64,000 nt of DNA, from NCBI GenBank assembly GCA_029215795.1, contig JARDYH010000002.1, forward strand, positions 9,975,001 through 10,039,000, written 5' to 3'. The stretch is from Anniella stebbinsi. Lineage: Eukaryota > Chordata > Lepidosauria > Squamata > Anniellidae. Of this stretch, positions 1 to 11,459 are shown piece after piece. Under the pieces are notes generated by a model. The model searched no databases, was not told where the DNA came from, and saw only the letters and a program-made list of their open reading frames with translations. A program made the position numbers and the translations under genes. How positions within the stretch are numbered: the first letter of the stretch is position 1; each line of letters opens with the position of its first letter.

Positions 1-151
1 GGCTAAAATGGGGTTGGGGTGCGTACAAGCATGCATGCCCTGCCCTCAAGCATCCCTGCTCCCCCAGCTATGGCACTGACTTCGATTGTGAAACCTGCCT
101 GATCAGGGTCATTTTTTAAGCTCACCATTCCAAGTTCTGATTTTGCAACTA

Positions 152-691
152 GGGGCTCATCTACACCTAAGGGCCTAGCAGGAGGGAGGGGGAGGATCAC
201 GGACTTACCTGCTTCCACAATCCTCCCCCAGCTTTTATACAGCCATTGAAGTGATGTCCCAGAAGGGAAGAGGGACGTTGTGGGCACCATATTATTATTA
301 TTATTATTAGAGGAGCCATCTGGGGAAAAAGATAAGTAATAAAAAAACAACCTCCGTGCCCAAACACACACACCTGCCATCCCAGGGATAGCGAAATTGC
401 TCCCTCCACCCCCAAAGGGCATGGAGGCCTCCTAAACAGCTCCGTGCCCATTTTGAAAGCTGGTTTACTCAGGAGGAGGCGGGAAGAGACCGGGATGGGT
501 GCCCCCACCCCCACAGAGCTTGGGATCTTCCCAAAACCATGGGAAAAAATCGGGATAACTGAGGTCTTGGTTATCCCGGGGAAAGTCTCTACCCATCCCT
601 GATTGCCCCCAGGATGCCCTGTGTTTGACATGGATGCACAGGGATGCTCCTGAGCTGATCCCAGGATAACTGCACAGTGTAGACATGACCC
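152..691. mobile_element. Non-autonomous transposon, GGCTCATCTACACC-type ends, copy 1
   Basis: GGGGCTCATCTACACC at left, GTGTAGACATGACCC at right. It shares an interior with 15245-15715 and 36904-37398, including GGGTGCCCACC-type, GGGATCTTCCC and CGGGATAAC/GGGAAAGTCTC blocks. Confidence 0.65.
289..309 (+). repeat. (ATT)n microsatellite
   Basis: Seven ATT units. Confidence 0.9.
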
Positions 692-936
692 AGATTGGCT
701 TTGGCTCCAGGGTCCAGTAACAGCTCAGCCAACCATCAGGTCTCCCCATCGTTGTCTAATCAGAACCACCTTTAGATATATCAGAAGCAGATGGGCAATG
801 GCACGTTATGGTCCTATCCAGAGTGAGGCCCATAATTCACAACTAAAAGCCTGTACCCCAGAGGGTATCCCACATCCCGGTGAGTTTCCAAGTACCATGA
901 CCAACCAGGAAGTGAGGTCCTTTGAATTCCCCTTGC

Positions 937-1018
937 TCCGACACCTGCTGGAATTCCCTTTTCTGTACAACTGTTAAAGACACAGGAGCCCTGGCCTCCA
1001 GTCCATATGGTCACCCTA
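937..1018. mobile_element. Family A hAT-type MITE, right end fragment
   Basis: ACACCTGCTGGAATTCCC through CATATGGTCACCCTA; left part absent. Confidence 0.7.
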
Positions 1019-2327
1019 CTGTCGACTTAATCAAATTACATTTCATTCCATTCACAGTGGCAATGTTTTCAGTGGTGGCAGTTACTCGCCTTCATTTCTT
1101 TTCCGTGCAGTGCCACTGCATCATGGGTAGCGTAGTCTTGAGGCTGCATTAAACAGCCTGGTTCACTTGCAGGAATGAAGATGGCTTTGGTTGTTTGTTT
1201 TTTTAAGTTAAAATGTAACAAAAGTGCAGGAGGTTTTGTATCATTCCCATCCACACATATAAGTGTGGCTTTAAAACATATTTGTTGAAACAGTGGCGGG
1301 TTTCAGGACGTCCGCCAGAAGTTTCAGATTGCAGAAGTGACAGAATATAAATATTCAAGCTGAATTCTGGATTTTGCAGGAAAGGGCAGGGGGTGATGAT
1401 TTGGGGCCAACTCCATTTTCTCACTCCCTTGAGCTCCCTTAATATTTCAGCTAAAGCCGCTCACAACGAAAATATCCATTGTGCTTAGAAAGTAGGCATG
1501 TGTGGTGGAAGAAATTTCCACTGCCCGACAACTGACCTTACACACTGCAGTCTTAAAGTTACAGTGTCAAATTACATCCAACAGGCATTCAAAAGCCTGG
1601 AAAGACCAGCCATGTTCTTTCCCGATTTCTGCCTGTGTGGAGCTTAAGCCTTTGTATTTTATTACCCCCTTCCCCAAACTTGTGCCGGCTTGAGAAGGAG
1701 GTAATCATTAAAACAGAGGAGGGAGCAAAGTCCTTGCTTGTGTGTAGGTTGCTTGCTTGCTTGTTTTTGCTTTGAAAAAAGTGTGCCACCCCCCCATTAA
1801 CACGTTAAAATGATTGGGGCTCACCAAGAGGATCATTCAGTTCATCTGTAGCCAGACCTACAGCCCATTAAAGTTAGTGGTGTGCAGGGAGGAATCCCAC
1901 TGAGTTTGATGGCTTATGGACCCTATCTATAAACGTTACGTGAAAGAGAGGCAAGCAAGTCCTGAGAAAAGGCTACATCACTTTTTCCCTGGCTACTTGT
2001 CTATTCCAAAAGCATCTTTCAGCACTCTTAACTGGTGCCGAATTCTTCCATTTCCTGCTCAGTCCTGCCATTCAGTTAAATCAAAATGTCCAATGGCTTT
2101 CTGATGATCCACTCAGCAGCAGTCTAAAGTGCTCTCTCGTTCCTTAGGCGCGTTGTGTGCTCTGAAAGCTGCTATTATCTCACATGGCCTGTTCCATCCT
2201 GATTGGAAGGGACACTGTTTCCTGGGGTTCTGCCAAGGGAGGCTGGAGGCTCCGGTGTCATTGGGGTGGTGAATCCGCTCCAGTTTTCAGTCAAAACCAG
2301 TCAAAAGGAGCTATTCTGGCCTCATCT
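1019..2327. other. Intergenic, nothing recognised
   Basis: Moderate AT content. No repeat family, splice-compatible conserved exon or RNA gene is seen. Confidence 0.5.
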
Positions 2328-2437
2328 ACACCAAGCAGGGTAAAGCACTATGAAAGTAGCATGAACGCGGTATATAAAAGGCAGGAGCCACACTACTGCT
2401 TTATAGCGGTATTGAAGTGCACTGGCAACTGTTGGGG

Positions 2438-2751
2438 TAGGCTGACCATATGAAAAGGAGGACAGGGCTCATGTAACTTTAACAGTTGTAGAGAAAAGGG
2501 AATTTCAGCCAGTGTCTTTTGTATGCAATTAGTTCCTGGTGAAATTCCCTCTTCGTCAAAACTGTTGCAGGGGCCCTGCCTTCTTTTGTATATGGTCACT
2601 CTAGTATAGTGCCTGCAACTTTAACTGTTGTGATGAAGAGGGAATTTCACCAGGGACTAAATGCATACAAATGACACTGGCTGAAATGCCCTTTTCTCTA
2701 CAACTGTTAAAGTTACATGAGCCCTGACCTGGATTTTATCTGGTCAGCCTA
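2438..2751. mobile_element. Family A hAT-type MITE (314 bp)
   Basis: TAGGCTGACCATATG to TGGTCAGCCTA with perfect 8-bp duplication TGTTGGGG (2430-2437, 2752-2759). It has an outer inverted repeat plus a nested inner one (CCTGGTGAAATTCCCTC / GAGGGAATTTCACCAGG type). It is inserted inside the element at 2328-3242. Confidence 0.9.
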
Positions 2752-2874
2752 TGTTGGGGCCTGTTGACACATACCATATACCTCTTTCATACCGATATAT
2801 CCTGCTTGGTGCGGCTCCTGCCTTTTATATACCACTTTCATACCACTTTCATAGTGCAATATCCTGCTTGTGGT

Positions 2875-3226
2875 GCCTCTACAAGAGAGGTTTAATGCGC
2901 TTTGAAGGTTCATTAAAAATTTTACCTCTACAAGAACGGAGCGCAAATCGGGCGTAGAGGTGCGTTATCCCCCCGATAATGCGCATTTTCGAATGCGCGT
3001 TAAATCGCGAGTTTTATTTTGCTCCGGCCGTTAAAGCGCATTTTCCCCGTGTGAACAAGCGATTATGTGCATTAACTTCTTGTAAAGCGCTTTTTGGACA
3101 TCTATTAATGCGCTTCGCCGCCTCTCGCCGCCTCCCGTGCAGAGGGATTAGGAGTAAATGCGCTTCAGCGATAATGCGCATAATCGCCGAACCGGGCGCA
3201 AAAGCGAATCCTTGTAGAGGGAGCCT
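2875..3226 (+). mobile_element. CpG-rich element with CCTCTACAAG inverted ends and many TGCGCAT motifs
   Basis: About 350 bp bounded by CCTCTACAAG and CTTGTAGAGG. A second copy lies inverted at 36053-36404. The interior repeats ATGCGC / GCGCAT / AAGCGC themes. An open frame (2979-3278) is partly conserved with the minus-strand frame 36083-36292, but this follows from DNA similarity. Confidence 0.75.
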
Positions 3227-3600
3227 TGGTGTAGATGAGGCCTGCCTGAAACCTGGAGCAGATTCATCACTCCACTAACATCAGAGCCACCAGCCTCCAC
3301 TGGGTTCTGCATCAACTTCTATTACTCAAAGGAAGGACAGGTTTGTGACAAGGGCTACCTTAGCAAAGATCTGACTCTGCATATGCACTCCACATGTGGT
3401 TCCATCCCTTTCACCCTTTTGTCAAACCCCAATCTAGAACCCACCTCCTCCAGGATGCTTTTGGCTTGACTCCTCAGTCCTACTAATACCCCAGCAGAAA
3501 CAAACTCTATGTACATTTGTGCCAGATTTACACTAGATCAACCACAATCTGGAAATGTCCCTTTGCAGCAACTGGAGTTTCCAACATTAGATGTTATGAT

Positions 3601-3800
3601 TAGGGGTGTGCATGGACCCCCGGACTGGATCGGGACCTGGATCGGGACCTCCAATTTTGTCCCGGATCTGATCGGACAAAATCGGAGGTCCCCTGGACCA
3701 GATCGGGCCTGATTCCGATCCAAAAATTGGACATCCGGTTTTTGGATCGGCCGCCATTTTTGTTTTCCCCATAGACTTGCATTGGGGAACAGGCCCATCA
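3601..3800 (+). mobile_element. Family B hAT-type element, left part only
   Basis: TAGGGGTGTGCATGGACC start, GATCGG-rich interior and the family's CATAGACTTGCATTGGGG block at 3769-3786; no right end found. Confidence 0.7.
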
Positions 3801-3898
3801 CCGCTTTGTTTTCGCTGCTACCCCTCTGCATCTCACCAGTCACTCTCAGTAAGTGCATATAGATAATACCCCCCCTCAGAAAATGTACACACCAAGCC

Positions 3899-3946
3899 AG
3901 AGAGAGAGAGAGAGAGAAAGGAGGGAGGGAGGGAGGGAGGGAGGGA
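3899..3946 (+). repeat. (GA)n / (GGGA)n microsatellite
   Basis: GA run passing into GGGA units. Confidence 0.9.
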
Positions 3947-4730
3947 AAGAGAATATATAATTCCCATATACAGCCATTAGAATCATCCATATGTATTTTT
4001 CCCCACCTCAATACTTGAAAGCCTTTGGATTTTAAAAGTAATGCCTTCGTATTCCATTCCCTTTCATCTTGGCATTAGCTGTGCTGCCCTCTTCTTTGAC
4101 TTCTTTAAGCATTCAAAGGTGTGTATTTTTAAATATATATATCCTCATTTAACTTTCATTTTGCAAAGATTCACCCATCCTGTAAATCACTACTGAGCAA
4201 TAGCCGGGGAGAGTCTGAACTAATCAGAAGTGCCAATCTTTTAAATGTTTAAATATAAATCAAAATAGCGGAGGAGGTCTGCTGAGCTTCTGCAACCGTC
4301 TCTGAAAGCACTGCTATTCCTTATTTTTCGTTGCTTAGCTCTAAATTTCTTTCTGAGCCCCAAATAATTCTCTAATGATGTTCTAGCCATGATGGTGGGT
4401 GCACATTCATGTATGTATGTTTATGTGCTATATATAATCTCCTGGAAATGAAAGCATTTCAGAATCTGATATTAAATTTTTAACTATGAATCTATTAATG
4501 AGAAAATGAGAACTAAGCTTTTGGGCACCGAATCCTGGGATGAAATTTGCTTATAATTTGCCCATGGCTAGTGGTTTTTCTAATGTCCGTAGAGCATAAG
4601 TTTCGATTGTCAGTTCCATTCGGAACTCTTTACTTTTTTAAAACTTCTTTTCCCTTTTCTTAAAATAAAAAGGCTTCTTTTTTTCTTATCCTCCTATCGC
4701 TTCTGAAATGTCTAATTGATCAAACATGTA

Positions 4731-6475
4731 CCGTATTTCCTCGAATCTAAGACGCCATCGATTGTAAGACGCACCTAAATTTCAGGGCCACCATCAGGGA
4801 AAAAGCTTTGCGTTGATTCTAAGACGAACCTTAATTTCAGCACCCCTTCCCCCCTCCCCACTCACTTCCATCGCCCGTCCTTGCTGCTACTGCCACTGCA
4901 CTGCACCACTGCCAGCGCTCACCTTGGCCTGGCAAGGCGGCATTCCCAGTAACGAGGCGAGCGTTGCCAGCGGTGTGGAGCAGCAGCGGCAGCGGCGGCT
5001 GCAGCGGTGGCGGCGGCGGCGGCAGCAGCGAGGATGTGTAATGGAAGGGAGGGGGAAGGGTTAGGGCCTCGCAAGTCCCCCCTCCCCTCTCCCCCTCCCC
5101 TCTTACCTCACTGCTGCCGCCGCTGCTCCACACCGCTGGCAACGCTCCCCTCGGCCTGGCAAGGCATAGTTACTGAGAACGACACCTTGCCAGGCCGAGA
5201 CGAGCACTGGCGGTGGTTTGGAGCAGCGGCGGCAGCAGCGAGGATGGGCGACGGTGATAGAGGTGAGTGGGGAGGGGGAGGGTTAGGACCCTGCAAGTCC
5301 CCCCTCCCCCCACGCAAGTCCCCCAAGTCCCCCTCCCCCCTCGCAAGTCCCCCTCCTCCCTCACAAGTCCCCCTCCTCCCTCGCAAGTCCTCCTTCCCCC
5401 TCACAAGTCCCCCTCCCCCCTTGCAAGTCCCCTCCCCCCTCGCAAGTCCCCCTCCTCCCTCTCCTGGGCCTGGGAAGGCTTCAGTACTGGGAAAGAGGCC
5501 GAGATCTCAGGAAATCTCTTGAGATCTGGGCCTCCTTACAGTACTAAAGCCTTCCCAGGCCTGGGCAGCAGTGATCAAGGTGAGTGGGGAGGGGGGACTT
5601 GTGAGGGGGGAGGGGGACTTGCGGGGCCATTCCGTCCCCCTCCCTCCATCGCCATTGCCGATCATTGTGAGTTGCTCAGGTGGGGCCGCAGCTGCGGATG
5701 ACCTCCTCCTCCTCCTCCTGCTGCTGCTGCTTGTGGGCTCCCTGAAGGTGGCTGAGGAGCCACAGCAGCAGCAGCAGCAGCAGGAGGAGGACAAGGTCCA
5801 GCCGCAGGCCCCGTCTGCTTGTTTCCCACCACTGCATGGAACAAGGGGGGAGGGAGGGAGAGAGAGAGGCAGGCAGAGCGACGCTTGGGTCTCTCTGTGC
5901 GGCAGCGGCAGTGGCGGGGGGCTCTGATGCTTCACAGGCACACGCGTCTTACGGAGCCCCGCCACCGCCACTGCTGCCACTCCAGCGCAGAGAGACCCAA
6001 GCGTCGCTCTGCCTGCCTCTCTCTCTCCCTCCCTCCTTGTTCCATGCAGTGGCGGGAAACAAGCGGCGGACAGGGTCTGCGGCTGGATCTCCTCCTCTTC
6101 CTCCTGCTGCTGCTGTGGCTCCTCAGTCGCCTCCAGGGAGCCCACGAGCAGGGCAAGAAGGGTGAGGGGGCTGTGGGAGTCATGCGGCGGTGGCGGCAAC
6201 GGAGGACCTGGTAGGTCTGGGCTGGTTTTTTGGTGGGGGGTGGCTTGGTGGTGGGGTTTGTTTCGGGGGTGGGGGTGGCAGGGGGTGTTTTAGGGCTGGA
6301 GGAGAGCGCGACCGGTCACCCTAGGAGTCACGGGGGGGCATGGAGAGGCCTTCTGCCTTCTGCAAAAGTGGGAGAAATCCTGCGATTCTAAGTCACCATC
6401 GATTCTAAGACGCACCCCATTTTTACAGATTTAAACATGGGAGAAAAAGTGCATCTTAAAATCGATGAAATATGG
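4731..6475. mobile_element. TA-flanked non-autonomous DNA transposon with serial GC-rich palindromes
   Basis: Inverted ends: CCGTATTTCCTCGAATCTAA at 4731, and the reverse complement of the right end reads CCATATTTCATCGATTTTAA. Both ends are bordered by TA, as in Tc1/mariner-type insertions. Inside are at least three successive inverted repeats (around 5105, 5505 and 5945; the last pairs about 5740-5930 with 5955-6150) and a CTCGCAAGTCCCC minisatellite. No transposase is found. The 230-aa and similar frames (for example minus 5507-6199) are low-complexity artefacts of the cargo. Confidence 0.78.
5293..5457 (+). repeat. Minisatellite, ~17-20-bp unit CTCGCAAGTCCCCCTCC
   Basis: About nine imperfect tandem copies; unit length varies through the C-runs. 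Confidence 0.85.
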
Positions 6476-6817
6476 TAATCTTCTTACCTGACTTAACCAC
6501 GTCTTATTATTCAGGTTATGGGAATTATGAACAGCGTAAGCTTCTTTCGCCGGCTCCCTTTCTCCGAGGGAATGATGCATTCCTACTCGAATCAGCCGCT
6601 ACTTTGAAAAGTCGGCCTTGACGAACCACACAACCCATTCCACAATGTTTGAGGGGACTTTGGGTTTGCGTTTCCCAAACAGCGGCTCCCTCATCCCACA
6701 TGGCAAACCATTTTGGAAAATGTCAGGGATTTTAAAAAGCAGCTGTGGGAATGTTCTTTTGTCCTACTGTTCAAAAGCAGGAGGCAAAAATGCCACTCCG
6801 TGCACTTAATTTAACTG

Positions 6818-7171
6818 TTTGAAGAAATAAAAGGAAGTACTTCACACACTGCATTGTTAAACTATGGAACTCACTACCACAAGATGTAGTAATGGCCACC
6901 AATTTGGATGGCTTTAAAAGGAGGTTGGATAAATTCCTGGGGGAGAAGGCTATCAATGGCTACCAGCCCTGATAGTTATGTGCTACCTCCTGTATCCGAG
7001 GCAGTAAGCCTGTGTGCACCAGTTGCTGGGGAACATGGGTGGGAGGGTGCTGTTGCACCATGTCTTACTTTGTTGGTCCCTGGGTGATGGCTGGTTGGCT
7101 GCTATGTGAACAGAGTGCTGGACTAGATGGACCCTCGGTCTGATCCAGCACAGCTCTTCTTATGTTCTTAT
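6818..7171 (+). mobile_element. CR1/L2-type reptilian LINE 3' region
   Basis: From TATGGAACTCACTACCACAAG through GGATGGCTTTAAAAGGAGG to GGTCTGATCCAGCACAGCTC. The same repeat recurs at least ten times in the window, often ending TTCTTATGTTCTTATG. Confidence 0.75.
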
Positions 7172-8654
7172 GAAAGCTGAGAGATTTGAGTTCTCACACC
7201 TCACAATGTCTCAACCTCAATTCCCAAGGGGAAAAATAAGTGATTTGTTTCACCTATATGGCCCCACCCCCTCGGATCCCAGTTCAGCTGTCTGGGTTCA
7301 CCAGATGGCCACACCCCCTTACTCTAACTCCTCCCTGTTTCTATGTTCTTAAGCCCTTGGATGGGCCTACAGTAGCTCTTTGGATCTTGGTCCATATGAT
7401 GCTCTGCCTAGGGCAGGCCCTTCCATGAAGCAAGAGGAAGCAGGCACAGCAGGTGGTGGAATATGGGAAGAGTGGCGCTCTCTCCCTCCAAAGGGTCTGC
7501 CACCTTTTGGTCCTGCCAGCCGCCTGCATGGCCAGCCAGCCATGCAGGCAGGTTGCTGGCAGGACCAAGAAGCAGCTGCTCACTTGATCCCTTCTGCCCA
7601 GCCTCCCCTCCTGCTCTGCTCTCCTCCACTCTGCCGGCCCTGCCTATTTGGCTGCCTGCTAACCGGCTGGCTTACAATTCTTTGCACGCACACACCTCCC
7701 CGGTGCACTGCCCATACGACATTTCCATCTTTATGAGCCACACGGCGCCTGAACACAGACAAAGTATAGGGAGAGGTCCCAGAATTTCTCATGATATTTT
7801 GCCCGGCACGCAGGTGCCACGTGGCTCCTGAAGGTGGAAACACTTTATGGGCAGCGCACTGGGAAAGCTTGCGTGTGTGCACACACAAAGAACGGTAGGC
7901 TGGCAAGTGAGCAGGCTGTTAAGGGGCATGCACATGTGTGCCCCAAGAAGAGTGAGCAGCAGGGGGGCAGGCGGATTGGGAGGGAGGCAACAGAGGTGGC
8001 AGCTGCAGGTCCCCAGGCGGTGATCTGACTTGGGCCTGGCCTGCATCTGCCTACCTTTTGTATAACCAGAGAAGTTGACCTGACATTTCCTCCTCCTAGA
8101 ACCTTCTCCATCATATGTCATGCATCGCTTTTGATAAATTCCATGCCCAACCAACATTATTAATTGAAATGTATTCTTTACTGCTTTCGGTACATTACCT
8201 CGAATGCATCTAATGAATAACCAGCTACATCTCTCTAACTTATTATTATTATCCCCCACCCACCCACATAACAATTCAGAGACATGCTCACTCCAAAAAC
8301 CTGGTGATGGGTTTTGCCCGTTATCTGGCTGTTGGCTGATAATGCATCAGGCAGCCGTAATGAAGCTTGATTTTCATATGCCTGCCATAAATGAGAAGTG
8401 CTCAGAGCGACACGTTTTGATTAGCAGGATAAGCAAAGCATGACACGGGGAGCATTCCTTATACAGAACGCCAAAGCAGCTCTCTGCCGGCGATTTATCA
8501 CACCAGCAGGACCTGTTAAGCCAAGCCAATGGTCTTTGATGAGATCTAGATCACCTTAAAGGAGACATCCTTCTTGTACCAGAGAGCTGGGTAATCAAAA
8601 CAAGGCCTGGAACGAGGAAACCAGATGTTTCTATTGATATTAGACTGGATAGGA
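7172..8654. other. Intergenic, mostly unrecognised
   Basis: Apart from the hairpin at 7507-7568, a GC-richer stretch 7440-8050 has some self-complementarity and may be an unclassified repeat. Confidence 0.4.
7507..7568. repeat. Short hairpin, ~25-bp arms
   Basis: TTGGTCCTGCCAGC..GCCTGCATGGC pairs with GCCATGCAGGC..GCTGGCAGGACCAA. Confidence 0.7.
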
Positions 8655-8918
8655 ACATAAGAAGAGCCATGCTGGATTAGGCCAATCTAGTCCAGCACTC
8701 TGTTCACGCAGTGGCCAACCAGCTGTCAACCAGGGACATATGAGCTGATCATAGTGCGACAGCACTATCCCACCCACGTTCCCCAGCAACTGGTGTATGT
8801 AGGCTTACCATCTCTGATACTGGAGGTAGCACATAGCAATCATGACTAGTGGCATTTTCCTTGGGGAATTTATCCAACCCCCTTTGATAGCCATCCAAAT
8901 TGTGATAGTAGTAATTCC
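8655..8918 (-). mobile_element. CR1/L2-type reptilian LINE fragment
   Basis: ACATAAGAAGAGCCATGCTGG through CCATCCAAATTGTGATAG; cut at 8919 by a family B element. Confidence 0.72.
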
Positions 8919-9115
8919 TAGGGATGTGCACGGACCCCAAAAATCATATCGGTATTAGAATCGGAACTTCAGATTTTGTAAAATATCAGATCAGAAAAAT
9001 CAGAGGTCTGTGTTACAGGATCTAATCCGATACCGATACAAAATCAGAAGTTCCAATTTCGATATCGGACTGCCATTTTAGGTGTTTTCCTCATAGGCTT
9101 GCACTGGGGGAAAGA
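8919..9115 (+). mobile_element. Family B hAT-type element, left part only, inserted in a CR1/L2-type repeat
   Basis: TAGGGATGTGCACGGACC start, degenerate AT-richer GATATCGG interior, then CATAGGCTTGCACTGGGGG. It abuts and interrupts the minus-strand LINE fragment at 8655-8918. Confidence 0.65.
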
Positions 9116-9517
9116 AACCAATTTTGGTTCAAGGAGTAAAAGCAAAGCTCACAATCTGATACAGACATGAATCCGAATGAGCTGCAAGGTGGACTTTGAA
9201 GAACCTCAACACTCACAGGTTTTGCTGATTCACATCTTTATGTGTGAATCAGTGGTCCTTTTCCAGGAGCCCTTGCCAAAGGAAATGAGGTTTGAATTAA
9301 ATGTCTGTGTTCACACATATGTGTCAACCAGCACATGGTTGCTCAAATGCTCACCAAGCTGACTAGATGCTGTTCACAAATAAATGGTTCCTGAACAGCT
9401 GAGAGAACATCTAAAAGGACATCGCAGTGACCTTTGCTTGGGCATACTGGTTGGAGTCTACAAAAGAGAAAAGACAAGGGAAACCACAAATCCTGAGGTC
9501 CACAAATTCGACACACG

Positions 9518-9744
9518 GGCTCAATTCGGACAACACAATAAACAACTGGAGTGAGGGAAACAATCGTCAGTTGTATTGACTATCGTGTCATCCGAATGCT
9601 GCCATAGTCAACTCAGCGCTGATCCTCATCCACACTACAGTTGATTATTTATTACCACGTTGTGTGGGGAGTGCCCCCTAGGGTTAGCGTGAGGGTTAGG
9701 GTTAGTCATCCCACCACTGACTATCGTGTCGTCCGATTTGAGCC
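9518..9744. mobile_element. MITE with GGCTCAATTCGGACGACAC ends, copy 1
   Basis: 227 bp, GGCTCAATTCGGACAACAC to CGTCCGATTTGAGCC. It contains AGTCAACTCAGCGCTGATCC and a chance TTAGGGTTAG motif. Confidence 0.82.
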
Positions 9745-10077
9745 AAAGTAAGGAAATTACAAGGGAGCCAAGAAACACTGTTACAGCTTTTTTATCTTCT
9801 CAGCCTCCTCTCTGAGATTTATAGAGCACTTTTCTGAAGGACGCCAAAGCCAACTGATCTGTAATGTTTACAATGACATACATATTGCCCATTTGGTCAT
9901 TTGAGACAATGCTATGGATCTTGAAACAATCCCTACAGCATGACATCAGCCTGCTTTTAATGTCCTCCCAACATCTTTGCTAAAGAAGGCACCATGGAAG
10001 CCATCTTGTTTCTAGAGTGGCCGCAGCTATAGGTGAGGAGAAGAGCTCACTCCTGCAAAGTGTTCTTTTTTTTTCTC

Positions 10078-10206
10078 AACATGGAGGGCGCTGTTACACC
10101 CGTGTCCTGCTTGTGGGTCCCTGGTCGACAGCTGGTTGGCCACTGTGTGAACGGAGTGCTGGACTAGATGGACCCTCGGTCTGATCCATCATGGACCTTC
10201 TTATGT
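10078..10206 (+). mobile_element. CR1/L2-type reptilian LINE fragment
   Basis: CATGGAGGGCGCTGTT to CCTTCTTATGTA with GTGCTGGACTAGATGGACCC. Confidence 0.72.
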
Positions 10207-10577
10207 ATATCTGCCATGAAATCATATGGAAGAATGGGGGGGGGGGTTCTGTGCTTGCTGTGATTCTGTGGAAGGACTAGAGTGGCCAGATGTCTTCTTT
10301 CACAGGAGGCAGTCCTCTCTTTCCTATCCAATTGCAGTTTGAAAATAATGAACCATCAGAGCTGTTGTCCATCAATGGTTAGCACCCAGGCAGCATACTG
10401 TGGAAGACTGGACATGCAGATCACCTGGTCCCAGTCTTCCACAGTATGGTAAGATGTACCGTATTTCTATGAAAAATATAATTATTTCTACAATTGGATC
10501 TATATTCATAAATTAGCATATGTAAATATTATGTAAATCATTGTCTTCTTTTATCCTCTTTTATTGGTGATGCATTT

Positions 10578-10579
10578 CC

Positions 10580-10617
<38 letters not shown>
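10578..10617 (+). repeat. (ATT)n microsatellite
   Basis: About 13 units. Confidence 0.95.
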
Positions 10618-10618
<1 letters not shown>

Positions 10619-11070
10619 GTGGCCGCCTTAGCTGGAAAATGTTGAATAGGGTACCAACTAAGCATGCGATTCAATCTCCTGATAGTGAATGTGGCTGGAA
10701 CACCTTGAGCTGAATTCAGAGGGTTGTTCTGCCTCACCATCACCCCCGACAAGAGTGACCAAAATTGGTGGGATTGTCACCAAACCATTTCATGTTGGCT
10801 CTGAGGAAATGTGAGCTTACTGGGGTGGTGGAACCTCTTCTCTCTCTTTTTAATAAACAACAAGTGAAAACTCCATTGTGGGACTTCAGCTGCTGGTGGA
10901 GAACTTTCACCAGGATGTTCCTTCCCTCTTGTGAAATTCCGTGATGGGCTTCTCATTGTTTGGAGTTTTGACGTGGCCACGCAGGTGATGAATGCCTCCT
11001 TCTGAGAGGAAATGGTCCCAGACTGCCTGAAAGAGCTCTATGTTTCCTAGCCTAATCGTGACCAGACAAT

Positions 11071-11160
11071 GACTGGGTTCACACAACATGACAACCCAGA
11101 GTATGGGTTCAGTATGGATTGTTGTTGAATGGTGGGTTGTTGTGTTGTGTGAACCCAGCC
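11071..11160. mobile_element. Small foldback MITE, CTGGGTTCACACAACA ends
   Basis: 90 bp with inverted ends GACTGGGTTCACACAACA / TGTTGTGTGAACCCAGCC. Confidence 0.65.
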
Positions 11161-11224
11161 ATGTTAACAAACCATGGTTCTACCTTCTTGTTTCACAGGT
11201 ATGTTCTCTGTGCCACACTTTAAC

Positions 11225-11458
11225 ACTGCAACAAATTAAATAGAATGGGTTGAATCCAGATTTAGTCACACAGAGTAGACCCATTGAAAACAATGGGACA
11301 TGTTAGTCATGATTAAATTAAGTCCCATTGATTTTGAAGGATCTACTCTAAGCATGACTGACAGTACAATCCTAGACATGTCTATTCATAAGTAAATCCC
11401 ATTGAATTCAATGGATCTTACTTCCAAGTAGTGAGTATAGAATTGCGGCCTAAATCTC
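11225..11458. repeat. Interspersed repeat, 'CCCATTGAATTCAATGGA' type
   Basis: Several copies of TCCCATTGA..TCAATGG and ACTTCCAAGTAGTGAG. Related scraps: 26775-26870, 34220-34265, 46120-46170 and 46325-46380. Confidence 0.5.
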
Positions 11459-11459
11459 A

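Larger units (their letters stand above)
2328..3242. mobile_element. Foldback MITE with GGCCTCATCTACACC ends, carrying two nested insertions
   Basis: GGCCTCATCTACACCAAG at 2328 pairs with CTTGGTGTAGATGAGGCC ending at 3242. Removing the hAT MITE (2438-2751) and the TGCGCAT-rich element (about 2875-3226) leaves a ~250-bp foldback whose halves contain GGCAGGAGCC / GGCTCCTGCC. Relatives: 28881-29010 and 50655-50725. Confidence 0.75.

Noticed and set aside
5507..6199. 230-aa minus-strand open frame
   Set aside because: Low-complexity Pro/Ser/Arg/Gln translation of palindromic GC-rich transposon cargo; overlapping frames on the other strand are equally long.
9680..9710. TTAGGG-like motif suggesting an interstitial telomere
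   Set aside because: Only about two imperfect units, shared with the other copies of the same MITE.
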